Source of the DNA: Nevskiales bacterium
GTDB lineage: Bacteria; Pseudomonadota; Gammaproteobacteria; Nevskiales; Nevskiaceae
Direction: 5' to 3'
NCBI GenBank assembly: GCA_022616655.1
Contig: JAKEEJ010000170.1
Coordinates: 1-13,628 of the forward strand
DNA length: 13,628 bases
Shown here: positions 1 to 7,861 of the stretch, piece by piece
How positions within the stretch are numbered: position 1 is the first letter of the stretch
How the letters are laid out: each line of letters starts with the position of its first letter
Program-made: the position numbers and the translations under genes
The notes under the pieces: generated by a model
Databases searched by the model: none
Seen by the model: only the letters and a program-made list of their open reading frames with translations
Told to the model about the DNA's origin: nothing

Positions 1-123
1 CTGCTGGCACGGGGCTATTCCCTGAACACCGCGCTGCAGGACGCGCAGACCTACGCCCACGAAAGCCTGAAGCGCGCCCGGAGCATCGGCCGGGGCCGCC
101 CAATCCCTGGACGGTTACCGTGA
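1..123 (+). CDS. thiD: Hydroxymethylpyrimidine (phosphate) kinase ThiD, C-terminal fragment
   Basis: This frame is open from the window edge and gives 40 residues before TGA at 121-123. It shows an 'ARGYSLNTALQDAQTYAH' helix followed by a basic, glycine-rich tail. This resembles the last helix and tail of ThiD, the ribokinase-fold enzyme that phosphorylates HMP and HMP-P to HMP-PP. HMP-PP is a substrate of ThiE, which is encoded directly downstream. The stop codon overlaps the GTG start of thiE (GTGA), so the two genes are probably translationally coupled. The catalytic core lies outside the window; the assignment rests on the C-terminal pattern and the thiD-thiE neighbourhood. Confidence 0.75.
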   Translation: MLARGYSLNTALQDAQTYAHESLKRARSIGRGRPIPGRLP

Positions 124-752
124 ACGCGCCCCACGTCCCACGCGGGCTGTACGCCATCACGTCCGAACCCATCTGCCGCGACGAACGGACGCTGCTGACT
201 GCCGTCGAAGCGGCCTGCCGCGGTGGCGCGGTCCTGATCCAGTACCGGGACAAATGGAACGAGGCCGCAACGCGCAGGCGTTATGCCCGCGCGCTGGCGG
301 ACGACTGCCGCCGGCTGCAGGTCCCGCTGATCATCAACGACGATCCGCAGCTGGCGGCGGACTGTGGCGCCCAGGGCGTGCACCTGGGCGCCGGCGATGC
401 CCCGCTCACGCAGGCTCGTCAGCGACTCGGCGATCGGGCCGTGATTGGCGTCAGTTGCGGCAATCAAATTGAACGCGCCGTGGCGGCGCAGGTCGCCGGG
501 GCTTCCTATGTGTCCTTCGGCCGTTTTTTTGATTCGCGCACCAAACCCGGGGCTCCGGCGGCGGACCTCGCGCTGCTGTACGAGGCGCGGCCGCATCTTC
601 AGGTCCCGATCTGCGTCATTGGCGGCCTGACGCCGGACAATGCGGGCCCGCCGGTACAGGCCGGGGCCGATTTGATTGCGGCCGTGGGCGGCGTGTTTGC
701 GGCCGCCGATATCGAAGCGGCCGCACGCGCCTACGCGAATTTGTTTAAATAG
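120..752 (+). CDS. thiE: Thiamine phosphate synthase ThiE
   Basis: This 210-residue TIM-barrel enzyme joins HMP-PP and the thiazole phosphate to give thiamine monophosphate in the cytosol. Family motifs appear in order: QYRDK at 41-45, IINDD at 71-75, GVHLGAGD at 86-93, [14 protein letters not shown] at 133-146 (the loop that contacts pyrophosphate), IGG at 167-169 and AAVGGVF at 187-193 near the thiazole-phosphate site. Length is typical for single-domain ThiE. The GTG start at 120 is chosen because it overlaps the thiD stop and places the first barrel strand (GLYAIT) at the usual distance from the N-terminus. hemL follows after 25 bases, so the genes are probably in one transcript. No riboswitch is visible here; a TPP riboswitch would have to lie upstream of the operon. 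Nothing looks damaged. Confidence 0.95.
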   Translation: MNAPHVPRGLYAITSEPICRDERTLLTAVEAACRGGAVLIQYRDKWNEAATRRRYARALADDCRRLQVPLIINDDPQLAADCGAQGVHLGAGDAPLTQARQRLGDRAVIGVSCGNQIERAVAAQVAGASYVSFGRFFDSRTKPGAPAADLALLYEARPHLQVPICVIGGLTPDNAGPPVQAGADLIAAVGGVFAAADIEAAARAYANLFK

Positions 753-777
753 CGACCCGCTTCCAGTCGCCGAACGC

Positions 778-2052
778 ATGTCCCGCTCCGAAGACCTGTT
801 CAACCGCGCGCAAGACACCATACCGGGCGGCGTCAATTCTCCGGTGCGCGCGTTCCGCGCGGTTGGCGGGGTGCCGCGGTTTATCGAGCGGGCCGAGGGG
901 GCCTATCTGTTTGATGCCGACGGCAAGTCCTACGTGGATTACGTCGGCTCCTGGGGCCCCATGATCCTGGGACATCAGCATCCCGACGTGGTCGCCGCCA
1001 TTCGTAAACAGGCCGGGATCGGCGTCAGCTACGGTGCGCCCACCGAGCTGGAAGTGGAAATGGCCGAAACCCTCTGCGCGCGCCTGCCCGCGCTGGAACA
1101 GGTGCGTCTGTGCAATTCCGGAACCGAAGCCACGATGTCCGCGCTGCGCCTGGCGCGCGGCTTTACCGGACGCGACGCGATTTTAAAGTTTGAGGGCGGC
1201 TATCACGGCCACAGTGACGCGTTGCTGGTCAAGGCCGGCTCGGGAGCGCTGACCTTCGGCGTACCGACCTCGCCCGGCGTGCCGGCGGATTTCGCCCGGC
1301 ACACGCTGAGCGCGATCTACAACGATCTCGACAGCGTGCAAACCCTCTTCAAAGCCTATCCCGACCGGATCGCCTGCCTCATCGTGGAACCGGTGGCGGG
1401 CAACATGAACTGCGTGCCGCCGGTGGCCGGATTTCTGCAGGGACTGCGGGAACTCTGTGACCGGCACGGCGCCCTGCTGATTTTCGACGAGGTGATGACC
1501 GGCTTCCGGGTGCATCCCGGCGGCGGCACCGCGTTGTACGGCGTGAAACCCGACCTGATTACTCTGGGAAAAATCATCGGCGGCGGTTTGCCGGTGGGCG
1601 CCTTCGGCGGACGGCGCGACGTGATGCAGCACCTCGCCCCGGTGGGCCCGGTCTACCAGGCCGGCACGCTGTCCGGAAATCCGCTCGCCATGGCCGCGGG
1701 ACTGGCCACGCTGGACCGGCTCGAAGACCACCGCCTTTACGCCGCGCTCGAACGGTACACGCACCGTCTGCTGGAAGGCCTGCGCGCCGCAGCAAGGGAC
1801 GCCGGCGTGCCGTTCTGCACCACCCAGGCGGGCAGCCTGTTCGGTCTGTTTTTCAGCGCCGAATCCGACATCCGTTCCTACGCCCAGGTGCGGTCCTGTG
1901 ACACCGGGCGTTTCAAACGCTTCTTCCACGCCATGCTGGAGCAGGGCGTGTACCTGGCGCCGTCCGCTTTCGAAGCCGGCTTTGTGTCCGCCGCCCACGG
2001 CGAGACGGAGCTGTCCCTGACCCTGAAGGCGGCGCGCGCCGCTTTTGAATGA
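778..2052 (+). CDS. hemL: Glutamate-1-semialdehyde 2,1-aminomutase HemL
   Basis: This 424-residue PLP enzyme of the class-III aminotransferase fold converts glutamate-1-semialdehyde to 5-aminolevulinate, the last step of the C5 route to heme. The N-terminal signature [12 protein letters not shown] lies at 15-26. [17 protein letters not shown] (111-127) and the EGGYHGHSD segment (139-147) line the cofactor site. FDEVMTGFR is at 236-244, and the Schiff-base lysine is K265 in [17 protein letters not shown]. Length and lysine position match the E. coli enzyme. ATG at 778 is preferred over an in-frame ATG at 676, because 676 lies inside thiE and would add a non-homologous extension. There is no strong Shine-Dalgarno sequence, so translation may depend on thiE upstream. 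The coding sequence ends 49 bases before ftsE. Confidence 0.97.
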   Translation: MSRSEDLFNRAQDTIPGGVNSPVRAFRAVGGVPRFIERAEGAYLFDADGKSYVDYVGSWGPMILGHQHPDVVAAIRKQAGIGVSYGAPTELEVEMAETLCARLPALEQVRLCNSGTEATMSALRLARGFTGRDAILKFEGGYHGHSDALLVKAGSGALTFGVPTSPGVPADFARHTLSAIYNDLDSVQTLFKAYPDRIACLIVEPVAGNMNCVPPVAGFLQGLRELCDRHGALLIFDEVMTGFRVHPGGGTALYGVKPDLITLGKIIGGGLPVGAFGGRRDVMQHLAPVGPVYQAGTLSGNPLAMAAGLATLDRLEDHRLYAALERYTHRLLEGLRAAARDAGVPFCTTQAGSLFGLFFSAESDIRSYAQVRSCDTGRFKRFFHAMLEQGVYLAPSAFEAGFVSAAHGETELSLTLKAARAAFE

Positions 2053-2101
2053 TGAACCGGGTACGGCAGGCGGGCGTTGCGCATCCGGTATATTCCCGAT
2101 C

Positions 2102-2797
2102 ATGACGGACATCGTTCACTTCCACAGACTCAGCTACCGTTATGGCGACAGCCCGGACGTTCTGACGGACGTGAGTTTCCGGCTGGGACAAGGCGAGATG
2201 GCGTTCATCACCGGCCATTCGGGTGCCGGCAAAAGCACCCTGCTGCGGCTGGTCGCCCTGCTGTCGCGTCCGACCCGCGGGCAGGTGGTGGTCAACGGCA
2301 TCAACCTGTCCACGCTGCCGCGCCGGAGAGTTCCGGAGTTCCGGCAGCAGATCGGCATCGTTTTTCAGAGTTTCAACCTGCTCAACGACCGCACCGTGCA
2401 TGACAACGTCGCGCTGCCGCTGGTGATCCGCGGCTACCGCCATCAGGACATCGGCAGGCGCGTGCGCGCGGCGCTGGATTCGGTCGGGCTGCTGGGCAAG
2501 GAAAAAATGCTGCCGCTGATGCTGTCGGGCGGCGAACAACAGCGCGTGGGCATCGCGCGCGCCATCGTCACCAAACCGGCCCTGCTGATCGCCGACGAAC
2601 CCACCGGCAACCTGGATCCGCAGATGGCCCGGGACGTCATGCAGGTGTTCGAACGGTTTCACCAGGCCGGCGTCAGTGTCCTGGTCGCCACCCATGCCAT
2701 TGACCTGATCCGCCGGATGCCGCACCGCATCCTGCACCTGGACCACGGCCGGATCAGTCAGGATTCGCCGTCCGGGTTCCAGGACACTGCCGGATGA
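2102..2797 (+). CDS. ftsE: Cell division ATP-binding protein FtsE
   Basis: This 231-residue ABC ATPase pairs with FtsX at the inner face of the membrane, where the complex controls septal peptidoglycan hydrolases. It has Walker A GHSGAGKS (38-45), Q-loop Q89 (VFQSFNLL), signature LSGGEQQR (141-148), Walker [13 protein letters not shown] (161-172) and switch H198. ATG at 2102 gives the usual FtsE N-terminus (a short strand, then LSYRYGDSP). An in-frame ATG at 2045 would overlap hemL and add unrelated residues. No clear Shine-Dalgarno is seen. A TATATT hexamer sits at 2089-2094, only 8 bases from the start codon, so if it were a -10 box the transcript would be nearly leaderless. The stop overlaps the ftsX start (ATGA), a sign of tight coupling. 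FtsY, often the gene before ftsE, is absent; hemL occupies that place. Confidence 0.95.
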   Translation: MTDIVHFHRLSYRYGDSPDVLTDVSFRLGQGEMAFITGHSGAGKSTLLRLVALLSRPTRGQVVVNGINLSTLPRRRVPEFRQQIGIVFQSFNLLNDRTVHDNVALPLVIRGYRHQDIGRRVRAALDSVGLLGKEKMLPLMLSGGEQQRVGIARAIVTKPALLIADEPTGNLDPQMARDVMQVFERFHQAGVSVLVATHAIDLIRRMPHRILHLDHGRISQDSPSGFQDTAG

Positions 2798-3744
2798 ACG
2801 GCGCCGAACGGGACGGGGTGCGCCCACCCTGGCTGTCGCGCTGGACGGAACACCATGCGCGCGTCATGTTCACCACGCTGGGCCGGCTGTGGCGTGAACC
2901 GCTCTCCACCCTGTTCACGGCGGCGGTGATCGGCATTACGCTCGCGCTGCCCGCCGGACTGCACGTTCTGGTTCAAAACGTCCGCGCCATCAGTTACAGC
3001 TGGGAGGAGTCCCTGCAGGCTTCGCTGTTCCTGAAGGATTCGACCTCTCCGGAACAGGGTCGGGCCCTGACGCAGACCCTGCAACGCAGGCCGGGCGTGG
3101 CGCGCGCCGGCTACATCTCGCGCGAGCAATCCCTGGCCGAATTCCGTGAGCTCTCCGGTTTCGGCCAGGCTCTCGATCTGTTGCAGGACAATCCCCTGCC
3201 GGCCGTGATTGTGATCACTCCCCGGCGTGAACTGACGCGCGAACAGCTCCAGCAACTGATGAACGAATTTTCGGCCCTGCCCGAGGTGGAAATTGCCAAA
3301 CTGGACCAGAAGTGGCTGGAACGGCTTTATGCCATCCTGGCCATCGTCGAGCGGGTGGTGTACGTCATTGCCGCCCTGCTGGCCCTGGCCGTCATGGTCA
3401 CGGTCGGCAATACCATCCGGCTCGACATCGAAAACCGCCGCGAGGAAATCATGGTCATGAAGCTCATCGGCGCACCGAACAGCTTCATCCGACGTCCCTT
3501 TCTCTATACCGGCGTCTGGTACGGACTTCTGGGCGGCCTCATCGCCTGGCTGCTGTTGTACGGCGCTCTCCAGGCACTGACCGGCCCCGCCCTGCGACTG
3601 GCCAGCCTGTATGAAAGCACGCACTCACTGACGGGGTTGTCTCCGGCATCCAGCCTGCTCATGCCGGGCGTCGGCATCTTGCTGGGTATTCTGGGCTCGG
3701 CCTGGGCCGTCGGCCGGCACTTGGTCAAACACGAGCCTTCCTAG
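2794..3744 (+). CDS. ftsX: Cell division permease-like protein FtsX
   Basis: This 316-residue inner-membrane partner of FtsE has the expected topology. A cytoplasmic N-terminus precedes a first membrane segment at about 38-60. A large periplasmic domain (about 65-185) follows, the part that contacts septal hydrolase activators in the family. Three more segments lie at about 186-206, 237-258 and 288-308. The loop NTIRLDIENRREEIMVMKLIGA (206-227) is the typical FtsX cytoplasmic coupling segment after TM2. The ATG is taken from the 4-base ATGA overlap with the ftsE stop. Length fits gammaproteobacterial FtsX. The stop TAG lies 19 bases before a CIRCE element, so rpoH follows closely but has its own regulated spacer. 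Confidence 0.95.
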   Translation: MNGAERDGVRPPWLSRWTEHHARVMFTTLGRLWREPLSTLFTAAVIGITLALPAGLHVLVQNVRAISYSWEESLQASLFLKDSTSPEQGRALTQTLQRRPGVARAGYISREQSLAEFRELSGFGQALDLLQDNPLPAVIVITPRRELTREQLQQLMNEFSALPEVEIAKLDQKWLERLYAILAIVERVVYVIAALLALAVMVTVGNTIRLDIENRREEIMVMKLIGAPNSFIRRPFLYTGVWYGLLGGLIAWLLLYGALQALTGPALRLASLYESTHSLTGLSPASSLLMPGVGILLGILGSAWAVGRHLVKHEPS

Positions 3745-3746
3745 TC

Positions 3747-3775
3747 GGAACTTTGCCGCTCATTAGCACTCCAAC
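3747..3775 (+). promoter_or_regulatory. Candidate sigma-E-type promoter upstream of rpoH
   Basis: GGAACTT at 3747-3753 matches the sigma-E -35 consensus exactly. A 16-base spacer leads to TCCAAC at 3770-3775, which resembles the TCNAA-type -10 only loosely. In E. coli one rpoH promoter is sigma-E dependent, so the context makes sense. The -10 half is weak, so this stays tentative. Confidence 0.4.
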
Positions 3776-3789
3776 TGCGCGATTGCTAA
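3763..3789. promoter_or_regulatory. CIRCE operator (HrcA binding site) upstream of rpoH
   Basis: The left arm TTAGCACTC (3763-3771) is identical to the CIRCE consensus. A spacer of exactly 9 bases (3772-3780) follows, then the right arm GATTGCTAA (3781-3789), which differs from consensus GAGTGCTAA at one position. CIRCE is the operator of the heat-shock repressor HrcA, whose activity depends on GroEL. Its place 29 bases before the rpoH start implies that HrcA represses the heat-shock sigma factor gene. hrcA itself is not in the window. Confidence 0.88.
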
Positions 3790-3792
3790 AAT
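3763..3792 (+). promoter_or_regulatory. Candidate sigma-70 promoter of rpoH, overlapped by CIRCE
   Basis: TTAGCA at 3763-3768 (4 of 6 to TTGACA) and TAAAAT at 3787-3792 (5 of 6 to TATAAT) are 18 bases apart. Both hexamers overlap the CIRCE arms, the usual geometry for HrcA repression. Transcription would begin near 3799, leaving a leader of about 19 bases. Confidence 0.5.
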
Positions 3793-3817
3793 AGCCGCTC
3801 ATGGGGGTTGCACTGAA

Positions 3818-4693
3818 ATGACCAAAGCGAATGCTATTGCCCTGCGCTCAACCACGGCCCTGGTGCCGCTGGCGGGCGATCTTAATGCGTACATCGCCGC
3901 CGTCAACGAGCTGCCGTTACTCAACGCGCAGGACGAAGTACGTCTGGCCCGGCAACTGCGCGAACACGGCGACCTCGATGCCGCCCAGCAACTGGTGCTT
4001 TCCAATTTGCGCCACGTGGTACACGTCGCGCGCGGGTATCTCGGGTACGGCCTGCCCCTGGCCGATCTGATCCAGGAAGGCAACATCGGCCTGATGAAGG
4101 CGGTCAAACGCTTCGATCCGGACGTGGGCGTGCGGCTGATCTCCTTTGCGGTGCACTGGATCAAAGCCGAGATCCATGACTACATCGTGCGCAACTGGCG
4201 CCTGGTCAAGATCGCCACCACCAAAGCCCAGCGCAAGCTGTTCTTCAACCTGCGCCGGCTCAAGGGCCGCCCCGGCTGGATGAACCGGCAGGAAGTGGAC
4301 GCCATCGCCAGAGACCTCCGGGTCAAACCCGAAGAGGTGCTGCAGATGGAAGCGCGCCTGGGCGGTCGGGACCTGTCCTTCAGCGCCACCCCGGCCGACG
4401 GTGCGGACGCTTACGTGCCGGAAGATTACCTGGCCGACGAACGCGACGCGTTGGCCGACCTGGAAGAACGGGAATGGACCCAGCGGCGCAAACAGGCGAT
4501 GACGACGGCCCTGGCCACGCTGGACGATCGTGCCCGCGACATTCTGTACCGCCGCTGGCTGAGCGACGCGAAGAAAACCGGCCTGCAGGAACTGGCCGAT
4601 GAGTATGGCGTTTCCGCCGAGCGCATCCGCCAGATTGAAGCGCAGGCCATGAAGAAACTGCGCACGGCCGTCGAGGCCGGCGCGCCCGCCTGA
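3818..4693 (+). CDS. rpoH: RNA polymerase heat-shock sigma factor RpoH (sigma-32)
   Basis: This 291-residue group-3 sigma-70 protein directs RNA polymerase to heat-shock promoters. Region 2 is clear: [21 protein letters not shown] (81-101) is region 2.2, and [26 protein letters not shown] (106-131) spans 2.3-2.4. The diagnostic RpoH box QRKLFFNLR is at 138-146 and separates RpoH from RpoD and RpoS. Region 4 carries a helix-turn-helix, [27 protein letters not shown] (256-282). Length fits the family (about 285). ATG at 3818 is supported by homology of the N-terminal segment; GGGGG at 3803-3807 is a loose ribosome-binding site about 10 bases away. The gene follows ftsEX, the classic gammaproteobacterial order, but the spacer carries a CIRCE operator, so HrcA control is likely. 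The downstream gene is convergent. Confidence 0.96.
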   Translation: MTKANAIALRSTTALVPLAGDLNAYIAAVNELPLLNAQDEVRLARQLREHGDLDAAQQLVLSNLRHVVHVARGYLGYGLPLADLIQEGNIGLMKAVKRFDPDVGVRLISFAVHWIKAEIHDYIVRNWRLVKIATTKAQRKLFFNLRRLKGRPGWMNRQEVDAIARDLRVKPEEVLQMEARLGGRDLSFSATPADGADAYVPEDYLADERDALADLEEREWTQRRKQAMTTALATLDDRARDILYRRWLSDAKKTGLQELADEYGVSAERIRQIEAQAMKKLRTAVEAGAPA

Positions 4694-4745
4694 GCCCGGC
4701 GGCTGTCGCCGGCTGGAAACCGCTTCCGGCGCAACCGGTTCGGGT

Positions 4746-5027
4746 TCAATGGCCCGCCTGTGCGACCACGCTGCCTTCGGCATCCATCATCTTCTTCCGG
4801 TGCGTTTCAACATAACGCCGCAGCTCCTCTCCGGAAACCGTGCTCCAGACGAAGCCGCAGGACGAACAGGCGGTAAACGCCTGCTGCAGCTTGACCCCGT
4901 GCAGCAGGGCCCAGCGAAACCACTTGAGCCCCTCCGGTTCGAACTGAAACGCCCTGTCGCCCTGTACGCTGAGACAACGGCCGGGAAGCACGGTGTGCTT
5001 GCCGCATTTCGGACAGGAATCATTCAT
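4746..5027 (-). CDS. Small zinc-ribbon protein of unknown function, downstream of speA
   Basis: This 93-residue protein has two knuckles, CPKCG at 5-9 and CSSCG at 54-58, spaced as in a zinc ribbon that binds one metal ion. Between them is an aromatic stretch, EPEGLKWFRWALLHGVKLQQAF (30-51); the end is a charged helix (67-82) and a short tail. I do not recognise a named family. AGGAG at 5036-5040 lies 8 bases before the ATG at 5027, a good ribosome-binding site that decides the start. The speA stop is 28 bases upstream on the same strand, so the two are probably co-transcribed. It ends 52 bases from the convergent rpoH stop. That gap has G/C palindromes but no T tract. A function in polyamine metabolism is only a guess from position. 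Confidence 0.75.
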   Translation of the reverse strand: MNDSCPKCGKHTVLPGRCLSVQGDRAFQFEPEGLKWFRWALLHGVKLQQAFTACSSCGFVWSTVSGEELRRYVETHRKKMMDAEGSVVAQAGH

Positions 5028-5055
5028 AGGCTTCTCTCCTGACGTCGTTGTCAGA

Positions 5056-6939
5056 TTAACTGAGATAGGTGTAGCCGGTCAGTCCCGCCTCCAGCTCCGC
5101 AAACAGTGCGGCCCGCTCATGCTCGGGGATTTTCGAATCCGCGAGTTTGTGCCGATAGGCCTGGGCCAGCGCTTCCGGCGCGAGGTGTACGTAACGCAAC
5201 AGCTCGTCGGTACGGTCGCCCTGTTCGGCGCCCTCCAGAGTCCAGCCGCCCTGGTCGTCGAGCACGACATTGACCGCGTTGGTGTCGCCAAACAGGTTGT
5301 GCATGTCACCCAGAATTTCCTGGTACGCGCCGACCATGAAAAACCCGAGCAGATAAGGTTCGCCGGGTTTGAGCGCGTGCACGGGCAGGGTCGGCTCCAG
5401 GCCGCCCCGGTCCACATAGGCGTCGATCCGTCCGTCGGAATCGCAGGTCAGGTCGCACAGGCTGGCGCGCAGTGACGGGCGTTCGTCGAGACGGTGCAGC
5501 GGCAGGATGGGAAACACCTGGTTGATGGCCCAGGCGTCCGGCACCGACTGGAACACCGAGAAATTGCAGAAGTATTTTTCCGCCAGCCTGGCCCGCAGCT
5601 CGTCGAGCGCCTCGCGGTGCGCGCGGATGGCGGCGTCCAGCCGCGGCAGCAACGCGCGGCAGACCGCGTAGTAGATTTTTTCGGCCTGCGCGCGCTGCAT
5701 CAGGGACAAACCGCCGTGGGTGTATTGCGCCTGCGCCTCGCCAAACAGGCGGGCGGCATCGTGCAGACCCTCCAGCGGAGCCTGGCGCTCCAGCGTCCCC
5801 AGCAGCGTGTACAAATCCCGGAGAATCACGGAATCGTCCGCGGACGGCGGTGGTGGGTCTGCGGCCGGCATGGATTCGTGGTCAATGACCGAGGTCACCA
5901 GTACGGCGTGGTGAGCGGTCAGCGCGCGGCCGGATTCACTGATCAGGTCCGGCTCCGGCTGGCCGCGCTCGGCACAGACTTCCTGCAGGGTGCGAACGAT
6001 GGTGTGCGCGTATTCGTTCAGGCTGTAGTTCATCGAGCAATAGCTGCGCGAACGCGTTCCTTCGTAGTCCACGCCCAGGCCACCGCCCACGTCCACCACG
6101 TCCACCGGCGCGCCCAGAGCGCGCAGTTCGGTGTAAAAGCGCGCCGCCTCGCGCAGGCCGCGACTCACGTCCTGCACGTTGGCGACCTGCGAGCCGAGGT
6201 GAAAATGCACCATGCGCACCGCCTCCAGCAGGCCGGCGGACCGCAGGGTCGCCAGCGCTTCCAGGACCTGCGAACCGGTCAGGCCGAACTTGGACTTCTC
6301 GCCGCCGGTGTTCTGCTGCGTACTGGAGAACACGGACGACAGGCGGACGCGCAGGCCAACTTTCGGCGTTATGCCCAGGGCCCGCGATTCGGCAACCACC
6401 CGCGGCAGCTCCGAGAGCTTTTCCACCACGATGTAGACGCGGTGGCCCAGCTTCTGGCCGATCAGCGCACGCCGGATGTAGGCGCGATCCTTGTAACCGT
6501 TGCAGACGATCACCGCGCCCGGCGAAGCCAGGCCCAGCACCGCCGCCAGTTCCGGCTTGCTGCCGGCTTCGAGCCCCACGCGCGCGCCGCCGTGACGGAC
6601 GATTTCCTCGACCACGCTGCGCTGCTGATTGACCTTGATCGGATACACCGCGGTATAGCGGCCCCGGTAGCCGTGTTTCTGGATGACTGCAGCGAACGCG
6701 CCGGTCAGGGCGTCCACCCGGTCGTGCAGAATGTTGTTGAAACGCACCAGCACCGGCAGAGGCAGGCCCTCCCTGGGCAACCGCTGCGCCAGTTCAAACA
6801 GATCAATCGCCGTACCGTCGCGGCGCGGCCGGACCATGAGGTGGCCGTTGGCGGCGACGTCAAAGTAGCCCTCGCCCCAGTGCTCGATGTTGTAAAGCTC
6901 GCGCGCCTGCTCCGCGCGCCAGCCGCCGGTGTCGTTCAT
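5056..6939 (-). CDS. speA: Biosynthetic arginine decarboxylase SpeA
   Basis: This 627-residue PLP enzyme of fold type III decarboxylates arginine to agmatine, the first step from arginine towards putrescine and spermidine. The N-terminal YFDVAANGHLMVRP (25-38) is typical of SpeA. The PLP lysine is K102 in YPIKVNQQR. GLEAGSKPEL and the HFHLGSQ barrel motif follow. VDVGGGLGVDYEGT forms the phosphate-binding glycine loop, and SESGRALTAHHAVL lies further on. The C-terminal half includes WAINQVFPILPLHRL and LCDLTCDSDGRID, with the family's catalytic cysteine, then GAYQEILGDMHNLFGD. Length is slightly below the E. coli enzyme (658). The ATG at 6939 fits the family N-terminus, although its Shine-Dalgarno is weak. 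speE is divergent 57 bases away; a zinc-ribbon gene follows. No agmatinase or SpeD gene is in the window, so the route is completed elsewhere. Confidence 0.96.
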   Translation of the reverse strand: MNDTGGWRAEQARELYNIEHWGEGYFDVAANGHLMVRPRRDGTAIDLFELAQRLPREGLPLPVLVRFNNILHDRVDALTGAFAAVIQKHGYRGRYTAVYPIKVNQQRSVVEEIVRHGGARVGLEAGSKPELAAVLGLASPGAVIVCNGYKDRAYIRRALIGQKLGHRVYIVVEKLSELPRVVAESRALGITPKVGLRVRLSSVFSSTQQNTGGEKSKFGLTGSQVLEALATLRSAGLLEAVRMVHFHLGSQVANVQDVSRGLREAARFYTELRALGAPVDVVDVGGGLGVDYEGTRSRSYCSMNYSLNEYAHTIVRTLQEVCAERGQPEPDLISESGRALTAHHAVLVTSVIDHESMPAADPPPPSADDSVILRDLYTLLGTLERQAPLEGLHDAARLFGEAQAQYTHGGLSLMQRAQAEKIYYAVCRALLPRLDAAIRAHREALDELRARLAEKYFCNFSVFQSVPDAWAINQVFPILPLHRLDERPSLRASLCDLTCDSDGRIDAYVDRGGLEPTLPVHALKPGEPYLLGFFMVGAYQEILGDMHNLFGDTNAVNVVLDDQGGWTLEGAEQGDRTDELLRYVHLAPEALAQAYRHKLADSKIPEHERAALFAELEAGLTGYTYLS

Positions 6940-6942
6940 CGG

Positions 6943-6971
6943 TTTATCGTCTCATGGTCTACGCTTATACT
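6943..6971. promoter_or_regulatory. Divergent speA/speE promoter region with overlapping -10 elements
   Basis: On the + strand TATACT at 6966-6971 is a good -10 for speE (5 of 6), with a poor -35 (TTTATC, 6943-6948) at 17 bases. On the - strand the same bases read TATAAG (6969 to 6964), also 5 of 6, facing speA, with no clear -35. Predicted leaders would be about 19 and 18 bases. The assignment is by hexamer match only. Confidence 0.45.
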
Positions 6972-6996
6972 CCCGCGCGCCTTCAAAGAGCTCCCT

Positions 6997-7854
6997 ATGG
7001 CACTCCATCAATCGTGGTTCACCGAAGCCGTGGACCGGACCGGCACGGCGTTCTCGCTCAAGCTGGGCGAGAAACTGCACGAGGAGCAGACGCCCTACCA
7101 GAAAATCGAGATCTACAGGACCGAAACCTTTGGTCACCTGATGGTGATTGACGGCTGCACCATGGTGTCCACCCGCGACAACTTTCTCTACCACGAGATG
7201 ATGGCACACCCGGCATTGAACTCGCACCCGAATCCGAAAACCGTGGCGATCATCGGCGGTGGCGACTGCGGCACGCTGCGCGAGGTGTTGAAGCACGCCA
7301 CCGTCAAACGCGCCGTCCAGGTCGAGATTGACGAACGCGTGACGCGGCTGGCCGAACACTACTTCCCCGAACTGTGCAGCGCCAACCCCGATCCCCGGGC
7401 GACGCTGCATTTCGGCGACGGTATCCGCTGGATGAGGGAGGCGAAGCCCGGCAGCCTGGACCTGATCATCGTGGATTCCACCGACCCGGTCGGGCCGGCG
7501 GAGGGCCTGTTCGGCAGGAAATTCTACCTTGATTGCCTCCGGGCCCTGCACCGGAACGGCCTGCTGGTACAGCAGTCCGAATCGCCGCTCCTGCATCTCG
7601 ACCTGATCCGGGACATGCATCGTGCGATGCGCGAAGCGGGCTTTGCGCAGGCCCGGCTGCTCCACTTCCCGCAGCCGATCTACCCCTCGGGCTGGTGGTC
7701 GGCCACCCTCGCCCAGAAAACGCGGGGGACACTGGCCTCGCGGCTGAATCCGGCGACGCTGGCCAGACTTAAAACGGGTTATTACAACGCGCAGACTCAC
7801 CGCGCTGCATTTGCACTACCGAATTTTGTTAAAACAGCGCTCAAGAACTCCTGA
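6997..7854 (+). CDS. speE: Spermidine synthase SpeE
   Basis: This 285-residue aminopropyltransferase moves the aminopropyl group of decarboxylated S-adenosylmethionine to putrescine, giving spermidine. FGHLMVIDG (45-53) and FLYHEMMAHPAL (63-74) form the N-terminal active-site part. IIGGGD (85-90) is the nucleotide-binding loop and VEID (109-112) holds the acidic ribose contact. D160 in IIVDSTDPVGPAEGLF is the expected catalytic acid. YYNAQTHRAAFALP (262-275) closes the polyamine site. Residue 91 is Cys, giving GGGDCG where E. coli has GGGDGA. Length matches E. coli (288). ATG at 6997 is chosen because an upstream extension would run antisense through speA. It is divergent from speA, and both act in polyamine synthesis. 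The stop lies 7 bases from a MITE-like element. Confidence 0.96.
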   Translation: MALHQSWFTEAVDRTGTAFSLKLGEKLHEEQTPYQKIEIYRTETFGHLMVIDGCTMVSTRDNFLYHEMMAHPALNSHPNPKTVAIIGGGDCGTLREVLKHATVKRAVQVEIDERVTRLAEHYFPELCSANPDPRATLHFGDGIRWMREAKPGSLDLIIVDSTDPVGPAEGLFGRKFYLDCLRALHRNGLLVQQSESPLLHLDLIRDMHRAMREAGFAQARLLHFPQPIYPSGWWSATLAQKTRGTLASRLNPATLARLKTGYYNAQTHRAAFALPNFVKTALKNS

Positions 7855-7861
7855 ACAGGCT

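Noticed and set aside
4694..4745. A possible terminator between convergent rpoH and the zinc-ribbon gene.
   Set aside because: Short CCGGCG/CGCCGG stems exist on both sides but no T tract follows on either strand, so I do not call an intrinsic terminator.
5494..6996. A long open frame on the + strand running into speE from upstream.
   Set aside because: It is antisense to speA, has low-complexity His/Arg/Gln-rich composition, and the real speE begins at 6997. It results from high GC content.
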